Notes: generated from the sequence alone by a model not told the origin. A stretch of DNA of 42,286 nt from Bacteroidaceae bacterium (GCA_017965425.1 JAGCPY010000060.1:1-42286); one strand, 5' to 3'; shown: positions 7,156 to 16,362, counted from the first letter of the stretch. A program made the numbers and translations.

Positions 7156-8229
7156 GTGTTCTTGATATTCTCCCTCTGTGTGCTCTATGCACTTTATGGC
7201 CTTCTGATTATCTTTGAGGATCACCTTCAACCGAATCACAAGAAGGTGATTTATTGGGTGACATGCATTCTGCTCATTATCATGGCGGGAACTAGGGAAG
7301 TGGGATTGGATCTGGACTCAGAAGAGTATGAGAAGTCCTATCTCAACCCCTACAATGACACGATACTGGATCGTGTGGAGTTTACCTACATTTTTATTGC
7401 TCGGACTTTTAACACCTTTACCAGGGATGTACATCCCTTATTCATGGTGTATGCCCTGCTGGGTGTATTACTGAAATTCATTGCCTTTCCGCGCTACAGC
7501 AACTCGTGGCTGGTCATCGTGTTCATGTACATCAGTTTCTACTACGAGTTGCATGAGACGTGTCAGATACGAGCTGGTGTGCTCTCGGGCTGTATGCTGC
7601 TGGCTGTGCCATGCATCGCTGAAGGGCAACGATGGAAGGCCTTCCTGTGGATAGTTCTGGGCACCTGCTTCCACATGTCGGGTCTGATTCTTCTGCCTCT
7701 TCTCTTTCTTGGCAATAAACCGCTTGGGCGTTATTGGAAAGTTGCCTTGGCGTTGTCGATACCTTTTTCCTACGTCTTTGCGGGCCTCAATCTGGGACTG
7801 GAGATTGCGTCTGAACTGCCTTATATCGGCAGCAAGCTCGTGCTTTATACCGAGTTGGAAGAAAAGGGAAATGTTCAAGTTTCCGCTTTAGACATTTTCG
7901 GGCCATTGCACTTGCTTATGGTTATGCTTTTCTACTATCTGCTCTATTTCGCAGACACTCTCACTGAGAAGTCCCGTTATTTCCCTTTAATGTTGAAAAT
8001 CCTGGCTACGGCAATGGTGTCTTATGCCGTTTTCTCTTTCATCCCTGTGATGGCAGACCGAATGGGTTCCATGTATCGTGCAATCTCTATCGTGTTGCTA
8101 CCTTCCATCATCTATACGCTGCTGCCTAAGTGGTGCGGCATCATCTTATTGATGCTTATCTCTTTCATCCTCTTCAACTTCGCCATTCGTGGGTATGGTG
8201 TAACCATCTTCCTGCCCGCTGTCAAATGA
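7156..8229 (+). CDS. EpsG/Wzy-like polysaccharide polymerase
   Basis: A 357-residue protein with about ten predicted membrane helices. It resembles EpsG-family proteins, which polymerise repeat units in the periplasm. Visible traits are the N-terminal helix pair, a conserved-looking AGTREVGLDLDSEEYEKSY segment in the first periplasmic loop (EpsG proteins have RxxxGxDxxxY here), and later ETCQIRAGVLSGCMLL and CFHMSGLILLPLLF, matching the QxxRxxxA and hHxSxL patterns of the family. The start is a GTG 16 bases after the Wzz stop, because no ATG lies near. Its stop overlaps the flippase start by 4 bases. The substrate cannot be read from sequence. Confidence 0.82.
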   Translation: MFLIFSLCVLYALYGLLIIFEDHLQPNHKKVIYWVTCILLIIMAGTREVGLDLDSEEYEKSYLNPYNDTILDRVEFTYIFIARTFNTFTRDVHPLFMVYALLGVLLKFIAFPRYSNSWLVIVFMYISFYYELHETCQIRAGVLSGCMLLAVPCIAEGQRWKAFLWIVLGTCFHMSGLILLPLLFLGNKPLGRYWKVALALSIPFSYVFAGLNLGLEIASELPYIGSKLVLYTELEEKGNVQVSALDIFGPLHLLMVMLFYYLLYFADTLTEKSRYFPLMLKILATAMVSYAVFSFIPVMADRMGSMYRAISIVLLPSIIYTLLPKWCGIILLMLISFILFNFAIRGYGVTIFLPAVK

Positions 8230-9536
8230 AACGTCTGACCTCTAATCCCACAGAACGTAGAGTGGCAAAGAATTCGTTGTTGCTGCTCGTGAGAATGGCC
8301 TTGCTGATGGTCATCAATTTGGTGGCGGTTCGTTATGTGCGCAAAGGGCTGGGTGTCGAGGATTATGGCATTCTGAATGCAGCAACAGGCCTTGTGCAGA
8401 TAGTCATCTGTTTAAAGTCCATCTTGGCAACTTCCACGCAGCGGTTTATCTCAATGGCATTAGGAAAAAACAATCTGGCTGCCGCCCGAGATTCGTTCAG
8501 TGTCAGTGTGAAGCTCAGTCGCGAAATCTCTTTCCTCATCTTACTGGGCATGGAGACCGTTGGTCTATGGTTCGTCTGTACGCAGATGAACTGCCCTCCT
8601 TCACGCTTTACAGCTTTGCTGGTTGTCTATCAGTTGGCTGTGGTGAACTTCATTTTGACTTTGTTGCAGGTGCCCTATCTGGCAGTGGTCTTGGCATACG
8701 AAAAGATGAATGTATTTGCCTTTATCACGGTGGCCGAGGGTATCATCAACCTTGCATCAGCTCTGCTGTTGTTTGTTATACAGGGTGACAGGATGATTTT
8801 CTATGCTTTTATGTTGATTGTCTCAAACCTTCTTGGTTATGTGTTCTATACGGTTTACGTCCATCGTCGTATAAATGGTATTTCCTATCAGCACGTGAAA
8901 GACGGAAAGCTCTACCGCGAAGTTCTCTCATTCTCTGGTTGGACCATTTATGGCAGTGTGGCTGGAGCCATGATGTTACAAGGCAACATGCTCGCTTTGA
9001 ATGTCTTCGTTGGTCCTATGGCCAATGCCGCCTTTGCTGTTGCGTTGCAATTATACAACGCAATCAGCAGCGTGGGCAACAATGTCATCATGGCAGTGAG
9101 ACCACAGATGGTGATGAACTACTCACGAGGCAATTACCGCCATCTCAACCGCCTTTTCTTTCTATCGACGTTAGCTTTGATTGTCTTGTTGGCTGTGATG
9201 ATTATTCCTTTGGAAATTTGGATGTCAGACATATTGGGGATATGGCTGGGTGATGCAGATTCCTTGACGATAGGTTTTTCCCGTTTGATGATTGTCGTGG
9301 CGGCCCTGCTCATGCTTGGAATGCCCATAACGATTATCATGCATGCTGTCGGATGTGTCAGGCAGTACCATCTCATTGTCGAGACCATCACCATACTCTG
9401 TTTGCCTGTTGGGTGTCTGTTCCTTAGTCATGGTTATGCACCTGAAAGCGTTTGTTGGTCCATTGTGGCCTTCATTACTTTGGCTCATGTGAGTCGCTTG
9501 TTCTGTTTTTGGAAATATTATTATAGGAAGATATGA
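8226..9536 (+). CDS. Wzx-like oligosaccharide flippase
   Basis: A 436-residue protein with about 12 membrane helices of the MOP/PST flippase type. It would move undecaprenol-linked repeat units across the inner membrane. N-terminal features include RVAKNSLLLLVRMALLMVINLVAVRYVRKGLGVEDYGILN, typical of this family in Bacteroidetes. A longer in-frame start at 8130 would overlap the polymerase by 100 bases. The ATG at 8226, which overlaps its stop (ATGA), is much more likely. It sits between the polymerase and an acyltransferase, as expected of a Wzx/Wzy-dependent locus. Confidence 0.88.
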   Translation: MKRLTSNPTERRVAKNSLLLLVRMALLMVINLVAVRYVRKGLGVEDYGILNAATGLVQIVICLKSILATSTQRFISMALGKNNLAAARDSFSVSVKLSREISFLILLGMETVGLWFVCTQMNCPPSRFTALLVVYQLAVVNFILTLLQVPYLAVVLAYEKMNVFAFITVAEGIINLASALLLFVIQGDRMIFYAFMLIVSNLLGYVFYTVYVHRRINGISYQHVKDGKLYREVLSFSGWTIYGSVAGAMMLQGNMLALNVFVGPMANAAFAVALQLYNAISSVGNNVIMAVRPQMVMNYSRGNYRHLNRLFFLSTLALIVLLAVMIIPLEIWMSDILGIWLGDADSLTIGFSRLMIVVAALLMLGMPITIIMHAVGCVRQYHLIVETITILCLPVGCLFLSHGYAPESVCWSIVAFITLAHVSRLFCFWKYYYRKI

Positions 9537-10144
9537 TCTACAAATTGCTACATGCCGTCTGTCCTCGCGCTTTGGCTTCATTGCCATCCCGGCTCATACG
9601 CTATATCTATTCTCGATGGATTCGTTATGAGTTTCAAGCTTGTGGCGTGGGTTGTTACTTCGGTGGCTTTTCCATGTTACTCGGAGCCAAACACATTCGC
9701 CTAGGTAGCCGCCTTTATATCGGCAAGGACGTCGTTTGGGAGGTCTATGACAAGTTTCATCAACAGTCTTTCACTCCTTCGCTTACTTTTGGCGACGGCT
9801 CCTCCTTTGGCGATGGTGGGCATATTTCATGCATCAATCGTGTTACCATTGGCAATGGCGTCCGCATCGGTCGCAAGGTGTTTATCACCGACAATAGTCA
9901 TGGCGCGTCAGAACGTGTTCTCCTTGACACTCCTGCGAACCAACGCCCGCTTGTCAGTAAAGGCCCCGTCATCATTCAGGATTGTGCATGGATCGGTGAG
10001 ATGGCTTGCATCATGCCAGGCGTAACCATCGGTCAAGGAGCCATCGTAGGAGCCAATGCAGTTGTCACACACGATGTGCCACCATACACCCTCGTTGCAG
10101 GCAATCCGGCACGCATATTCAAGAACCTTGCAGAAAACGAATAA
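9533..10144 (+). CDS. Hexapeptide-repeat acyltransferase
   Basis: A 203-residue left-handed beta-helix acyltransferase. Imperfect hexapeptide repeats run from about residue 48 (GAKHIRLGSRLYIGKDV) through VTIGNGVRIGRKVFITDNSHG to a C-terminal block (VIIQDCAWIGEMACIMPGVTIGQGAIVGANAVVTHDVPPYTLVAGNPARI), which matches the Maa/CysE/WbbJ pattern. The catalytic histidine is probably in DNSHG (near 122). It would transfer an acetyl group from acetyl-CoA to a sugar of the repeat unit. It overlaps the flippase stop by 4 bases. Confidence 0.9.
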   Translation: MIYKLLHAVCPRALASLPSRLIRYIYSRWIRYEFQACGVGCYFGGFSMLLGAKHIRLGSRLYIGKDVVWEVYDKFHQQSFTPSLTFGDGSSFGDGGHISCINRVTIGNGVRIGRKVFITDNSHGASERVLLDTPANQRPLVSKGPVIIQDCAWIGEMACIMPGVTIGQGAIVGANAVVTHDVPPYTLVAGNPARIFKNLAENE

Positions 10145-10147
10145 GCC

Positions 10148-11167
10148 ATGAACTCTGGCAGATACCGCCATCTTGTTGGCCATCTCCTTCATCATGCCAG
10201 CGCCAGTTGGCTTTTTATCTTTGTCTTTCTTTTCTTAGCCTGCAAGGACGATGATGAAATTAACATCAATGGGCTCAATCAGCTCATCCAGGAGCTGGCC
10301 AGCCAACCTCAGCGAGCCGACGTCTATCTTCAGAATCATCCATTGCCAATGGGGCTGGGACATCTGCGCGTATTGGCCATCGGCAACAGCTTTACAGAGG
10401 ATGCCGTCTATTTTGTGGATGATCTGTTGGACTCAGCCCATATAGATGCTTCTACCTATTCGGTCTATTTCGTTTCCCACGCTTCGGCCTCATTGGAACA
10501 TTGGTGCAAGGTCGCAGAAGAAAACCAGCCGCTCACCTTAACTTACACCGCCGGAAAGAGGATGCCAATCGAGAGTGGAACACTGCCAGAGATACTGGCA
10601 CAAGACTGGGATGTCATCACGCTTCAGCAGAAGTCGGATGATGCCATCAATTACGATAGTTTCAATCCTTGGCTTCGTCAGCTGATAGACCTGGCCCTAC
10701 AATATTGTCCAAACCCGAATGTCACGCTGGCGTGGCAGACAGCTTGGTCCTATAACGACACCTTTATGACGGAATACTCTAACTATGCTTGTTGGCAATT
10801 GATTATCCTGGCGATGCTGAAGATGAGGGCAAACGACGGCATCGACCTTATCATACCTGTCGGCACCGCCATACAAAATGCAAGAAACACCTCCCTCAAC
10901 TCGGAGAGTCAGCTCACACGAGACGGATGGCATCTGGACTATGGTATAGGGCGCTATATTGCAGCTTGTACTTGGGTGGAGGCTTTGTTCGCGCCTGTGT
11001 ATGGCTTTTCGGTAATTGGGAATTTGGCAATGCCGGTTATGGGAGAGTTTCCTCCCACGCGATATAATCCAACTCCTGTGACGGAAGAGAATCGTTCCAT
11101 TGCCCAGCATTGTGCAGTCGCGGCTGTGGCGAATCCTTTTGGCATTACCCGAATCAACGAGAATTGA
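10148..11167 (+). CDS. DUF4886 SGNH-like lipoprotein
   Basis: A 339-residue protein with an N-terminal hydrophobic stretch and a lipobox-like FLAC (Cys32), followed by acidic residues (KDDDE), a pattern linked to surface export of Bacteroidetes lipoproteins. The body matches the DUF4886 family: LAIGNSFTEDA carries the presumed nucleophile Ser81, and TRDGWHLDYGIGRY carries Asp259 and His262 of an SGNH-type triad. It probably removes or transfers an ester-linked acyl group. It is the last gene of the first operon, 3 bases after the acyltransferase, which suggests a role in acyl modification of the polymer. Its substrate is unknown. Confidence 0.75.
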   Translation: MNSGRYRHLVGHLLHHASASWLFIFVFLFLACKDDDEININGLNQLIQELASQPQRADVYLQNHPLPMGLGHLRVLAIGNSFTEDAVYFVDDLLDSAHIDASTYSVYFVSHASASLEHWCKVAEENQPLTLTYTAGKRMPIESGTLPEILAQDWDVITLQQKSDDAINYDSFNPWLRQLIDLALQYCPNPNVTLAWQTAWSYNDTFMTEYSNYACWQLIILAMLKMRANDGIDLIIPVGTAIQNARNTSLNSESQLTRDGWHLDYGIGRYIAACTWVEALFAPVYGFSVIGNLAMPVMGEFPPTRYNPTPVTEENRSIAQHCAVAAVANPFGITRINEN

Positions 11168-11280
11168 AGAATCTTTCATCCCGACTACAAGGATGGGTTA
11201 TCAGATTCGTTCTTGTTGAGAAGGAAGGTTCAACACCCCAAAGGACATAGCTTCTTGTCCTCATCAACCTAATTGAAAAG

Positions 11281-11348
11281 ATTATTCCGTCATTACGGAA
11301 TGATTATTCCATCATCATGGAATGATTGTTCGAAGATGATGGAATAAT
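11281..11348. repeat. Nested inverted repeats, possible terminator or regulatory site
   Basis: There are two successive 18-bp hairpins, ATTCCGT-CATT-ACGGAAT (11284-11301) and ATTCCAT-CATC-ATGGAAT (11306-11323), spaced 22 bp apart. In addition, ATTATTCCATCATC (11303-11316) is a perfect 14-bp inverted match to GATGATGGAATAAT (11335-11348). The second hairpin and the 14-bp stem cannot form together, so alternative structures are possible. No T-tract follows directly. Confidence 0.6.
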
Positions 11349-11529
11349 ATATGATGTTTGGGATGTGAGAGGGAATAGTTAATCGAGTTTCAGTTATACT
11401 ATAGCTCGAAGAATAATCCACATAGGGGGCAAAAGAACACAGACAGAGGTGTAGGGCATTAACAATGTGTTCATACAACCTAAACTGGAATCATCAAATA
11501 TAAAAATGATGCAATTCTTCAATGTTTTT

Positions 11530-11560
11530 TTTGTTGTTTCCATAGAATAAGCTAACTTTG
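11530..11560 (+). promoter_or_regulatory. Promoter of the second exopolysaccharide operon
   Basis: TTTG (11530-11533), a 19-bp spacer and TAACTTTG (11553-11560), a full consensus match. The start would be near 11568, about 70 bases before the first gene. Confidence 0.8.
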
Positions 11561-11638
11561 CAGCGTCAATTTGAAAAACAGCTTAAACCGCTTTTCTCAG
11601 ATTAAATAATAATGGCGTTCCTCTCCTAAATCAAGCTT

Positions 11639-12733
11639 ATGAAAGCAAGAGTAATAGCATACTATTTGCCTCAATATCATCCCTTCCCCGAAAATGACGA
11701 ATGGTGGGGAAAGGGGTTCACCGAATGGACAAATGTGGCACGGGCACGAAAACTCTTTCCTGGACATTACCAACCGCATATCCCCGCAGACTTGGGCTTC
11801 TATGACCTGCGTGTTCCCGAGGTGCGCGAACAGCAGGCGGCGTTGGCTCGTGAAGCAGGCATAGAGGCCTTCTGCTATTATGAGTATTGGTTTGGCAACG
11901 GGAAGCACCTGATGGATAGACCATTTAACGAAGTCGTTGAATCTGGCAAACCTGATTTTCCGTTCTGCCTATGTTGGGCGAACCAGTCGTGGTACAAGAA
12001 GTTCTGGGACCCGAATAAAAAGGGACATGACAGGTTGCTGGTGGAACAGAAATACCCTGGTGAGGATGACTACATTGCTCATTTCAATGCCTTGCTTCCG
12101 GCTTTCAAGGATCAGCGGTATCTGCGCGTCAACGGGAAACTCTTTTATATCGTCTATCAACCTTTTGATAGTAAAGAAATCATCAACTTCCTCAAATTGT
12201 GGCGGCGATTGGCTCAGGTGAACGGGATGAATGACTTTTACTTCGTTGCTTCAGATTTCAATAGCGAACGTCGGGAGGAAATCCTGGCGATGGGTTTTGA
12301 TGCCACACACAATATCGATCATCTGAACATTTATCATTGCAGTAATGTTTTTGTTAAGGGTTTACGCACGATAGGTCGCAACTATCTGGGTATCCCTATG
12401 ATATACAAGTACAAAGATGCGATGCGGTATATGTTGAATGATGACTGCCGACGGAATGACGTGATACCCGTGATTTTGCCGAACTGGGATCACACGCCTC
12501 GGTCCAAGGCCAGAGGATTGGTGATGACAGATTCCAAACCGAAATATTTCAAGCAATTGGCCAAGCAGGCTCTGGAGCTGGTGAAAGACAAGCCCGAAGA
12601 GGAGCGGATCATTATCTTGAAATCGTGGAACGAGTGGGGAGAAGGCAACTATATGGAGCCCGATATGGAGTATGGACACGGGTATATTAATGCCCTTGCA
12701 GAAGCGATTCGGGAGTTTGAGCCGTCTAAATAA
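11639..12733 (+). CDS. WbsX-family glycan protein (GH99-like fold)
   Basis: A 364-residue cytoplasmic protein of the WbsX family, found in O-antigen and capsule loci and often annotated as a glycosyltransferase although its fold is related to GH99 glycosidases. Family hallmarks are AYYLPQYHPFPENDEWWGKGFTEWTNV near the N-terminus, FCYYEYWF, FCLCWANQSW and the C-terminal KSWNEWGEGNYMEPD. It is full length. It is the first gene of the second operon, 15 bases before wecB. It may transfer or trim a sugar of the repeat unit, and the sequence does not settle which. Confidence 0.85.
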   Translation: MKARVIAYYLPQYHPFPENDEWWGKGFTEWTNVARARKLFPGHYQPHIPADLGFYDLRVPEVREQQAALAREAGIEAFCYYEYWFGNGKHLMDRPFNEVVESGKPDFPFCLCWANQSWYKKFWDPNKKGHDRLLVEQKYPGEDDYIAHFNALLPAFKDQRYLRVNGKLFYIVYQPFDSKEIINFLKLWRRLAQVNGMNDFYFVASDFNSERREEILAMGFDATHNIDHLNIYHCSNVFVKGLRTIGRNYLGIPMIYKYKDAMRYMLNDDCRRNDVIPVILPNWDHTPRSKARGLVMTDSKPKYFKQLAKQALELVKDKPEEERIIILKSWNEWGEGNYMEPDMEYGHGYINALAEAIREFEPSK

Positions 12734-12748
12734 CAGGAGAGTAGATTT

Positions 12749-13960
12749 ATGAAGACCATTATGCTCGTGTTCGGAACCCGACCGGAGGCCATTAAGATGG
12801 CACCATTGGTGAAGGCGTTCCAGAGAGACAAATATAGTTTCAAGACTGTGGTATGTGTCACTGGACAGCATCGTGAGATGTTGGATCAAGTGCTGCGAAT
12901 CTTCGACATTACACCGGATTTTGACCTGAATATCATGAAGCAGGGGCAAGATCTGTTTGATATAACTTCACGCGTTTTGCATGGAATGCGTGACGTGTTG
13001 AAAAAGGCTCAGCCTGATATTGTATTGGTGCATGGTGACACGACCACCTCCATGGCAGCTGCCCTTGCTGCTTTCTACCAACAGATACCTGTAGGACATG
13101 TGGAGGCGGGCTTGCGTACCCATAATATCTACAGTCCTTGGCCAGAAGAGATGAACCGTCAGATAACAGGACGTATAGCCACTTACAATTTTGCACCTAC
13201 ACAATTGGCTGAACAGAATCTCAAGACCGAAAGTGCCAGGGGGGATATTTTTGTCACAGGTAACACTGTTATCGATGCTCTCCACATGGTAGTAGATAGG
13301 TTGAAGTATGATGGACAATTGGCCAGGGAACAAGTGAGGATACTGCTTGATGCTGGCTATGATATCTCTCGTCTTGAAGACGGACGTCGATTGGTTCTCA
13401 TCACAGGGCATCGTCGTGAAAACTTTGGCGATGGTTTCATCCGCATGGTCAAAGCCATGAAGGATCTCAGCAAGAAGTATCCTGAGGTGGATTTCGTCTA
13501 TCCGATGCATCTAAATCCTAATGTCCGTAAGCCAATTCACGAGGTCTTTGGCGATAAATTCTTCAAGAAGGATTCCTCTATCATCAATCCTCAATCATCA
13601 ATAAAGAACTTCTTCTTCATTGAGCCACTCCAGTACCTGGAGTTTGTCTATCTGATGGAGAAATCTATGATCGTGCTGACGGATAGCGGTGGCATCCAAG
13701 AAGAGGCCCCCGGTCTGGGCAAGCCCGTCCTCGTCATGCGCGACACTACCGAGCGTCCAGAAGCACTGGAGAGTGGCACCGTACATCTTGTCGGTACCGA
13801 CTATGACAAGATTGTCAACGAGGTCAGCACACTTCTCGATGATGCTGTTGCTTACGAGCGGATGAGCAAGGCCGTGAATCCTTATGGCGATGGTAAAGCC
13901 AGCGAACGCATTGTACGCGCCCTCAACGGTGAAGTTGTAGAGCGATATGAAGTGAAATAA
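12749..13960 (+). CDS. wecB: UDP-N-acetylglucosamine 2-epimerase (non-hydrolysing)
   Basis: Interconverts UDP-GlcNAc and UDP-ManNAc in the cytoplasm to supply ManNAc-type sugars. It has GTRPEAIKMAPL (10-21), the HGDTTTSMAAA and HVEAGLRT motifs, TGHRRENFG and the UDP-binding DSGGIQEEAPGLGKPVLVMRDTTERPE. At 403 residues it is longer than the usual 370-380. An extra stretch at about residues 271-287 (KKDSSIINPQSSIKN) separates two normally adjacent blocks and comes from a small DNA repeat at 13580-13602. The catalytic motifs are intact, so it is probably active. No ManNAc dehydrogenase (wecC) is in the window. Confidence 0.92.
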   Translation: MKTIMLVFGTRPEAIKMAPLVKAFQRDKYSFKTVVCVTGQHREMLDQVLRIFDITPDFDLNIMKQGQDLFDITSRVLHGMRDVLKKAQPDIVLVHGDTTTSMAAALAAFYQQIPVGHVEAGLRTHNIYSPWPEEMNRQITGRIATYNFAPTQLAEQNLKTESARGDIFVTGNTVIDALHMVVDRLKYDGQLAREQVRILLDAGYDISRLEDGRRLVLITGHRRENFGDGFIRMVKAMKDLSKKYPEVDFVYPMHLNPNVRKPIHEVFGDKFFKKDSSIINPQSSIKNFFFIEPLQYLEFVYLMEKSMIVLTDSGGIQEEAPGLGKPVLVMRDTTERPEALESGTVHLVGTDYDKIVNEVSTLLDDAVAYERMSKAVNPYGDGKASERIVRALNGEVVERYEVK

Positions 13961-13985
13961 AAGAGATTCTTCTAAAAGGCAGATT

Positions 13986-15398
13986 ATGCTCTTCAATTCC
14001 CTTAAATTCTTACTGATATTCCCGATGATATTTGGGATTCATTGGGCAATTCCTGCTAAGTATAACCAATGGCGAAAGCTATTCCTTATTTTTGCCAGCT
14101 ATTTGCTGTATATATATTTCAAACCAGCCTATGCTTTGGTATTATTGGGAGTTACATTGGTAACGTTCTATGGGGGGCTGTTTATTGAGCATGAAGGAAC
14201 TGCACGGAAGAAACATTTGATATGGTTGTTGACCGTATTAGCCCTTCTTCCACTTCTGGTTTTTAAGTATTACAACTTTCTAAACAACAGTGTCAGTGAG
14301 GGACTTGGAGCTATTGGGTTGATGTTCACCTTACCTGGCCTAAATTGGGCAGTTCCTGTAGGTATCTCTTTTTTCACATTCCAGGCTGTGGGTTATTTGC
14401 TTGATGTATTTCATGAGAGGATAAAGGCAGAAAAGGATATAATTGACTATTTATTGTTTGTGTCGTTCTTCCCCCAGATTGCGAGTGGTCCTATAAGTAA
14501 AGCCGATGAATTGTTGCCGCAGATTAAGAGGGAGAGAAGTTTTGATTACAACCAAGCTGTAAGTGGATTAAAATATTTGCTTTGGGGTATGTTTCTCAAG
14601 GTCGTGATAGCTGATAGAGCTGGTATTTATGTTGATACAGTTTTTGGATCATTTGAGAAGTTTTCCGGGTTAGGATGCATGTTAGCCAGTGTCCTTTATA
14701 GTGTACAAATTTATGCAGACTTTGCTGGTTATTCCTTAATGGCGGTTGGTATTGGAAAGACCCTTGGGTTCAGTCTGATAGACAACTTCAATCGACCCTA
14801 TTTTGCCGCGACCGTAACTGAGTTTTGGAAGAGATGGCATATTTCGCTTACGCGATGGCTTACACAACACGTTTATTTACCTCTGGGAGGTAGTCGTTGT
14901 AGCAAAACCCATAACTACTGGAACATTCTTGTAACCTTTTTGGTTAGTGGTATCTGGCATGGCGCCAACTGGACTTTTATTATATGGGGTGTGCTTCATG
15001 GCATTTGTCAAATAATTGAAAAAGCATTTGGATGGAACAAGAAGAATTATAAAGGTGCAGGAAGACTTACTAGGATTATTCTGACCTTCATTATCGTCAC
15101 ATTGGCGTGGACAATTTTCCGCAGTCCTTCTATAGCAGATGCTTTAGCATATTTCATACGTTTTGGATCAACCTCGGGCGAACTTGTTGCGCAAGGCAGC
15201 GGCAGTACGCTGACCTATACTATTATAGGAATAATACCTTTGATAGTCTTTGAGTTATTATGCGAATACTTCCCTTATGCTTATAACTGGTTATGCAAAA
15301 AGCAATGGTTGCGTTGGTGTGCTTATTTGATGGTTTTCACAATGATGATGTTAACGGGCGTCTTTGATGGTAGTTCTTTTATCTATGTAAGTTTTTGA
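13986..15398 (+). CDS. MBOAT-family polysaccharide O-acyltransferase (AlgI-like)
   Basis: A 470-residue membrane-bound O-acyltransferase with about ten to twelve helices. Family signatures include GISFFTFQAVGYLLDVF, FFPQIASGPI, PYFAATVTEFWKRWHISLTRWL and SGIWHGANWTFIIWG, the last carrying the invariant histidine. It moves acyl groups, normally acetyl, across the inner membrane for attachment to a periplasmic polymer. The gene 4 bases downstream encodes an SGNH partner, as in alginate and cellulose acetylation systems. This gene and its partner look richer in A and T than their neighbours, which suggests separate acquisition. Confidence 0.92.
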   Translation: MLFNSLKFLLIFPMIFGIHWAIPAKYNQWRKLFLIFASYLLYIYFKPAYALVLLGVTLVTFYGGLFIEHEGTARKKHLIWLLTVLALLPLLVFKYYNFLNNSVSEGLGAIGLMFTLPGLNWAVPVGISFFTFQAVGYLLDVFHERIKAEKDIIDYLLFVSFFPQIASGPISKADELLPQIKRERSFDYNQAVSGLKYLLWGMFLKVVIADRAGIYVDTVFGSFEKFSGLGCMLASVLYSVQIYADFAGYSLMAVGIGKTLGFSLIDNFNRPYFAATVTEFWKRWHISLTRWLTQHVYLPLGGSRCSKTHNYWNILVTFLVSGIWHGANWTFIIWGVLHGICQIIEKAFGWNKKNYKGAGRLTRIILTFIIVTLAWTIFRSPSIADALAYFIRFGSTSGELVAQGSGSTLTYTIIGIIPLIVFELLCEYFPYAYNWLCKKQWLRWCAYLMVFTMMMLTGVFDGSSFIYVSF

Positions 15399-15402
15399 GT
15401 GT

Positions 15403-16362
15403 ATGAAAAAGTATCTTTTCAAAATAGCGTTTTTTTTTGCATTTGTTGCTATCATAGATGTGGCCTGTGGTTTTGCATTCAGATATTTGACAGCTAAAGC
15501 AAAGTATGGTGAAACATATAATAATAACTATATTGCGAATGTCTGTGTGGATGATGTGATTATACTCGGATCTTCACATGCTGACCGTCACTATGTTCCT
15601 AGTGTGATACAGGATTCCCTTGGTCTGTCTTGTTACAATTGTGGAGAACCGGGATGCGGTATCATTCCTGCCTATGCACGATATAAGATGATTACAGAGA
15701 GAAAGAAACCGCAACTCGTAATTTATGAGGCGACACCTGGCTATGATTATTTCATAGCTGACGACTATTCCAAATATTTAGGGCGAATACGACAATACTC
15801 AGATAGAGAACCGGTTGCTGATATGTATGAAACATTCGGAGATGAATTGGAGCCTCTGAGGTTATTGTCTAATATGTATCGTAACAATTCCAACATTGTT
15901 CAGAACTTGATGGATATTGTTGTACCAACAAAGGATTATCGAGGATACGGCCCTCTTTTTGGAAAATTAACAGAAGAGGCTATTATCTATAATAGAAAGA
16001 CACAGCTTGAGAAAGACATCAAGAGTCAAAAGATTGATTCTCTAAAGCTGTCCTATGTTGAGAAACTTTTTGCGGACGTTAAAGCTGACGGTGTTTGTAT
16101 TGTTTGTACGCTGAGTCCATATTTTATGACTCGTACAAATGATAAAGATGATATTAAGTACCTGCCCGTAATTGAGCTTTGCAGGAAGTATAATATCCCA
16201 TTCATTGACAACAGGAATTATGAAGGTATTACAGGCGAGATGGAGTATTTCCAAGATTTTGATCATTTAAACGATAATGGGGCAAAAAAATACACGTCTT
16301 CATTGATACCTACGCTAAGGAAATACTTAGAGCCTAATTCAAATTATTTAACAAGAGAATAA
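15403..16362 (+). CDS. Membrane-anchored SGNH acyltransferase partner of MBOAT
   Basis: A 319-residue protein with one N-terminal membrane helix (about 5-25) and a periplasmic SGNH/DltD/AlgJ-like domain. Block I is VIILGSSHADRHY, with Ser57 or Ser58 as nucleophile, and the C-terminal block DFDHLNDNGA carries the Asp285-x-x-His288 pair. It would take acetyl from the MBOAT protein encoded 4 bases upstream and place it on the polysaccharide. The A+T-rich codon use resembles that of the MBOAT gene. No close named family was recognised, and the role rests on the motifs and the pairing. Confidence 0.78.
   Translation: MKKYLFKIAFFFAFVAIIDVACGFAFRYLTAKAKYGETYNNNYIANVCVDDVIILGSSHADRHYVPSVIQDSLGLSCYNCGEPGCGIIPAYARYKMITERKKPQLVIYEATPGYDYFIADDYSKYLGRIRQYSDREPVADMYETFGDELEPLRLLSNMYRNNSNIVQNLMDIVVPTKDYRGYGPLFGKLTEEAIIYNRKTQLEKDIKSQKIDSLKLSYVEKLFADVKADGVCIVCTLSPYFMTRTNDKDDIKYLPVIELCRKYNIPFIDNRNYEGITGEMEYFQDFDHLNDNGAKKYTSSLIPTLRKYLEPNSNYLTRE

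Larger units (their letters stand above)
11168..11638. other. Intergenic region between the two exopolysaccharide operons
   Basis: There is no coding sequence. It contains a small hairpin AGGACA...TGTCCT near 11243-11262, nested inverted repeats at 11281-11348 and the promoter of the next operon at 11530-11560. The part from 11349 to 11529 shows nothing else I recognise. Confidence 0.7.

Noticed and set aside
8130-8225. Longer flippase N-terminus
   Set aside because: It would overlap the polymerase gene by 100 bases and adds a non-hydrophobic stretch. The ATGA overlap at 8226 is the usual coupling.
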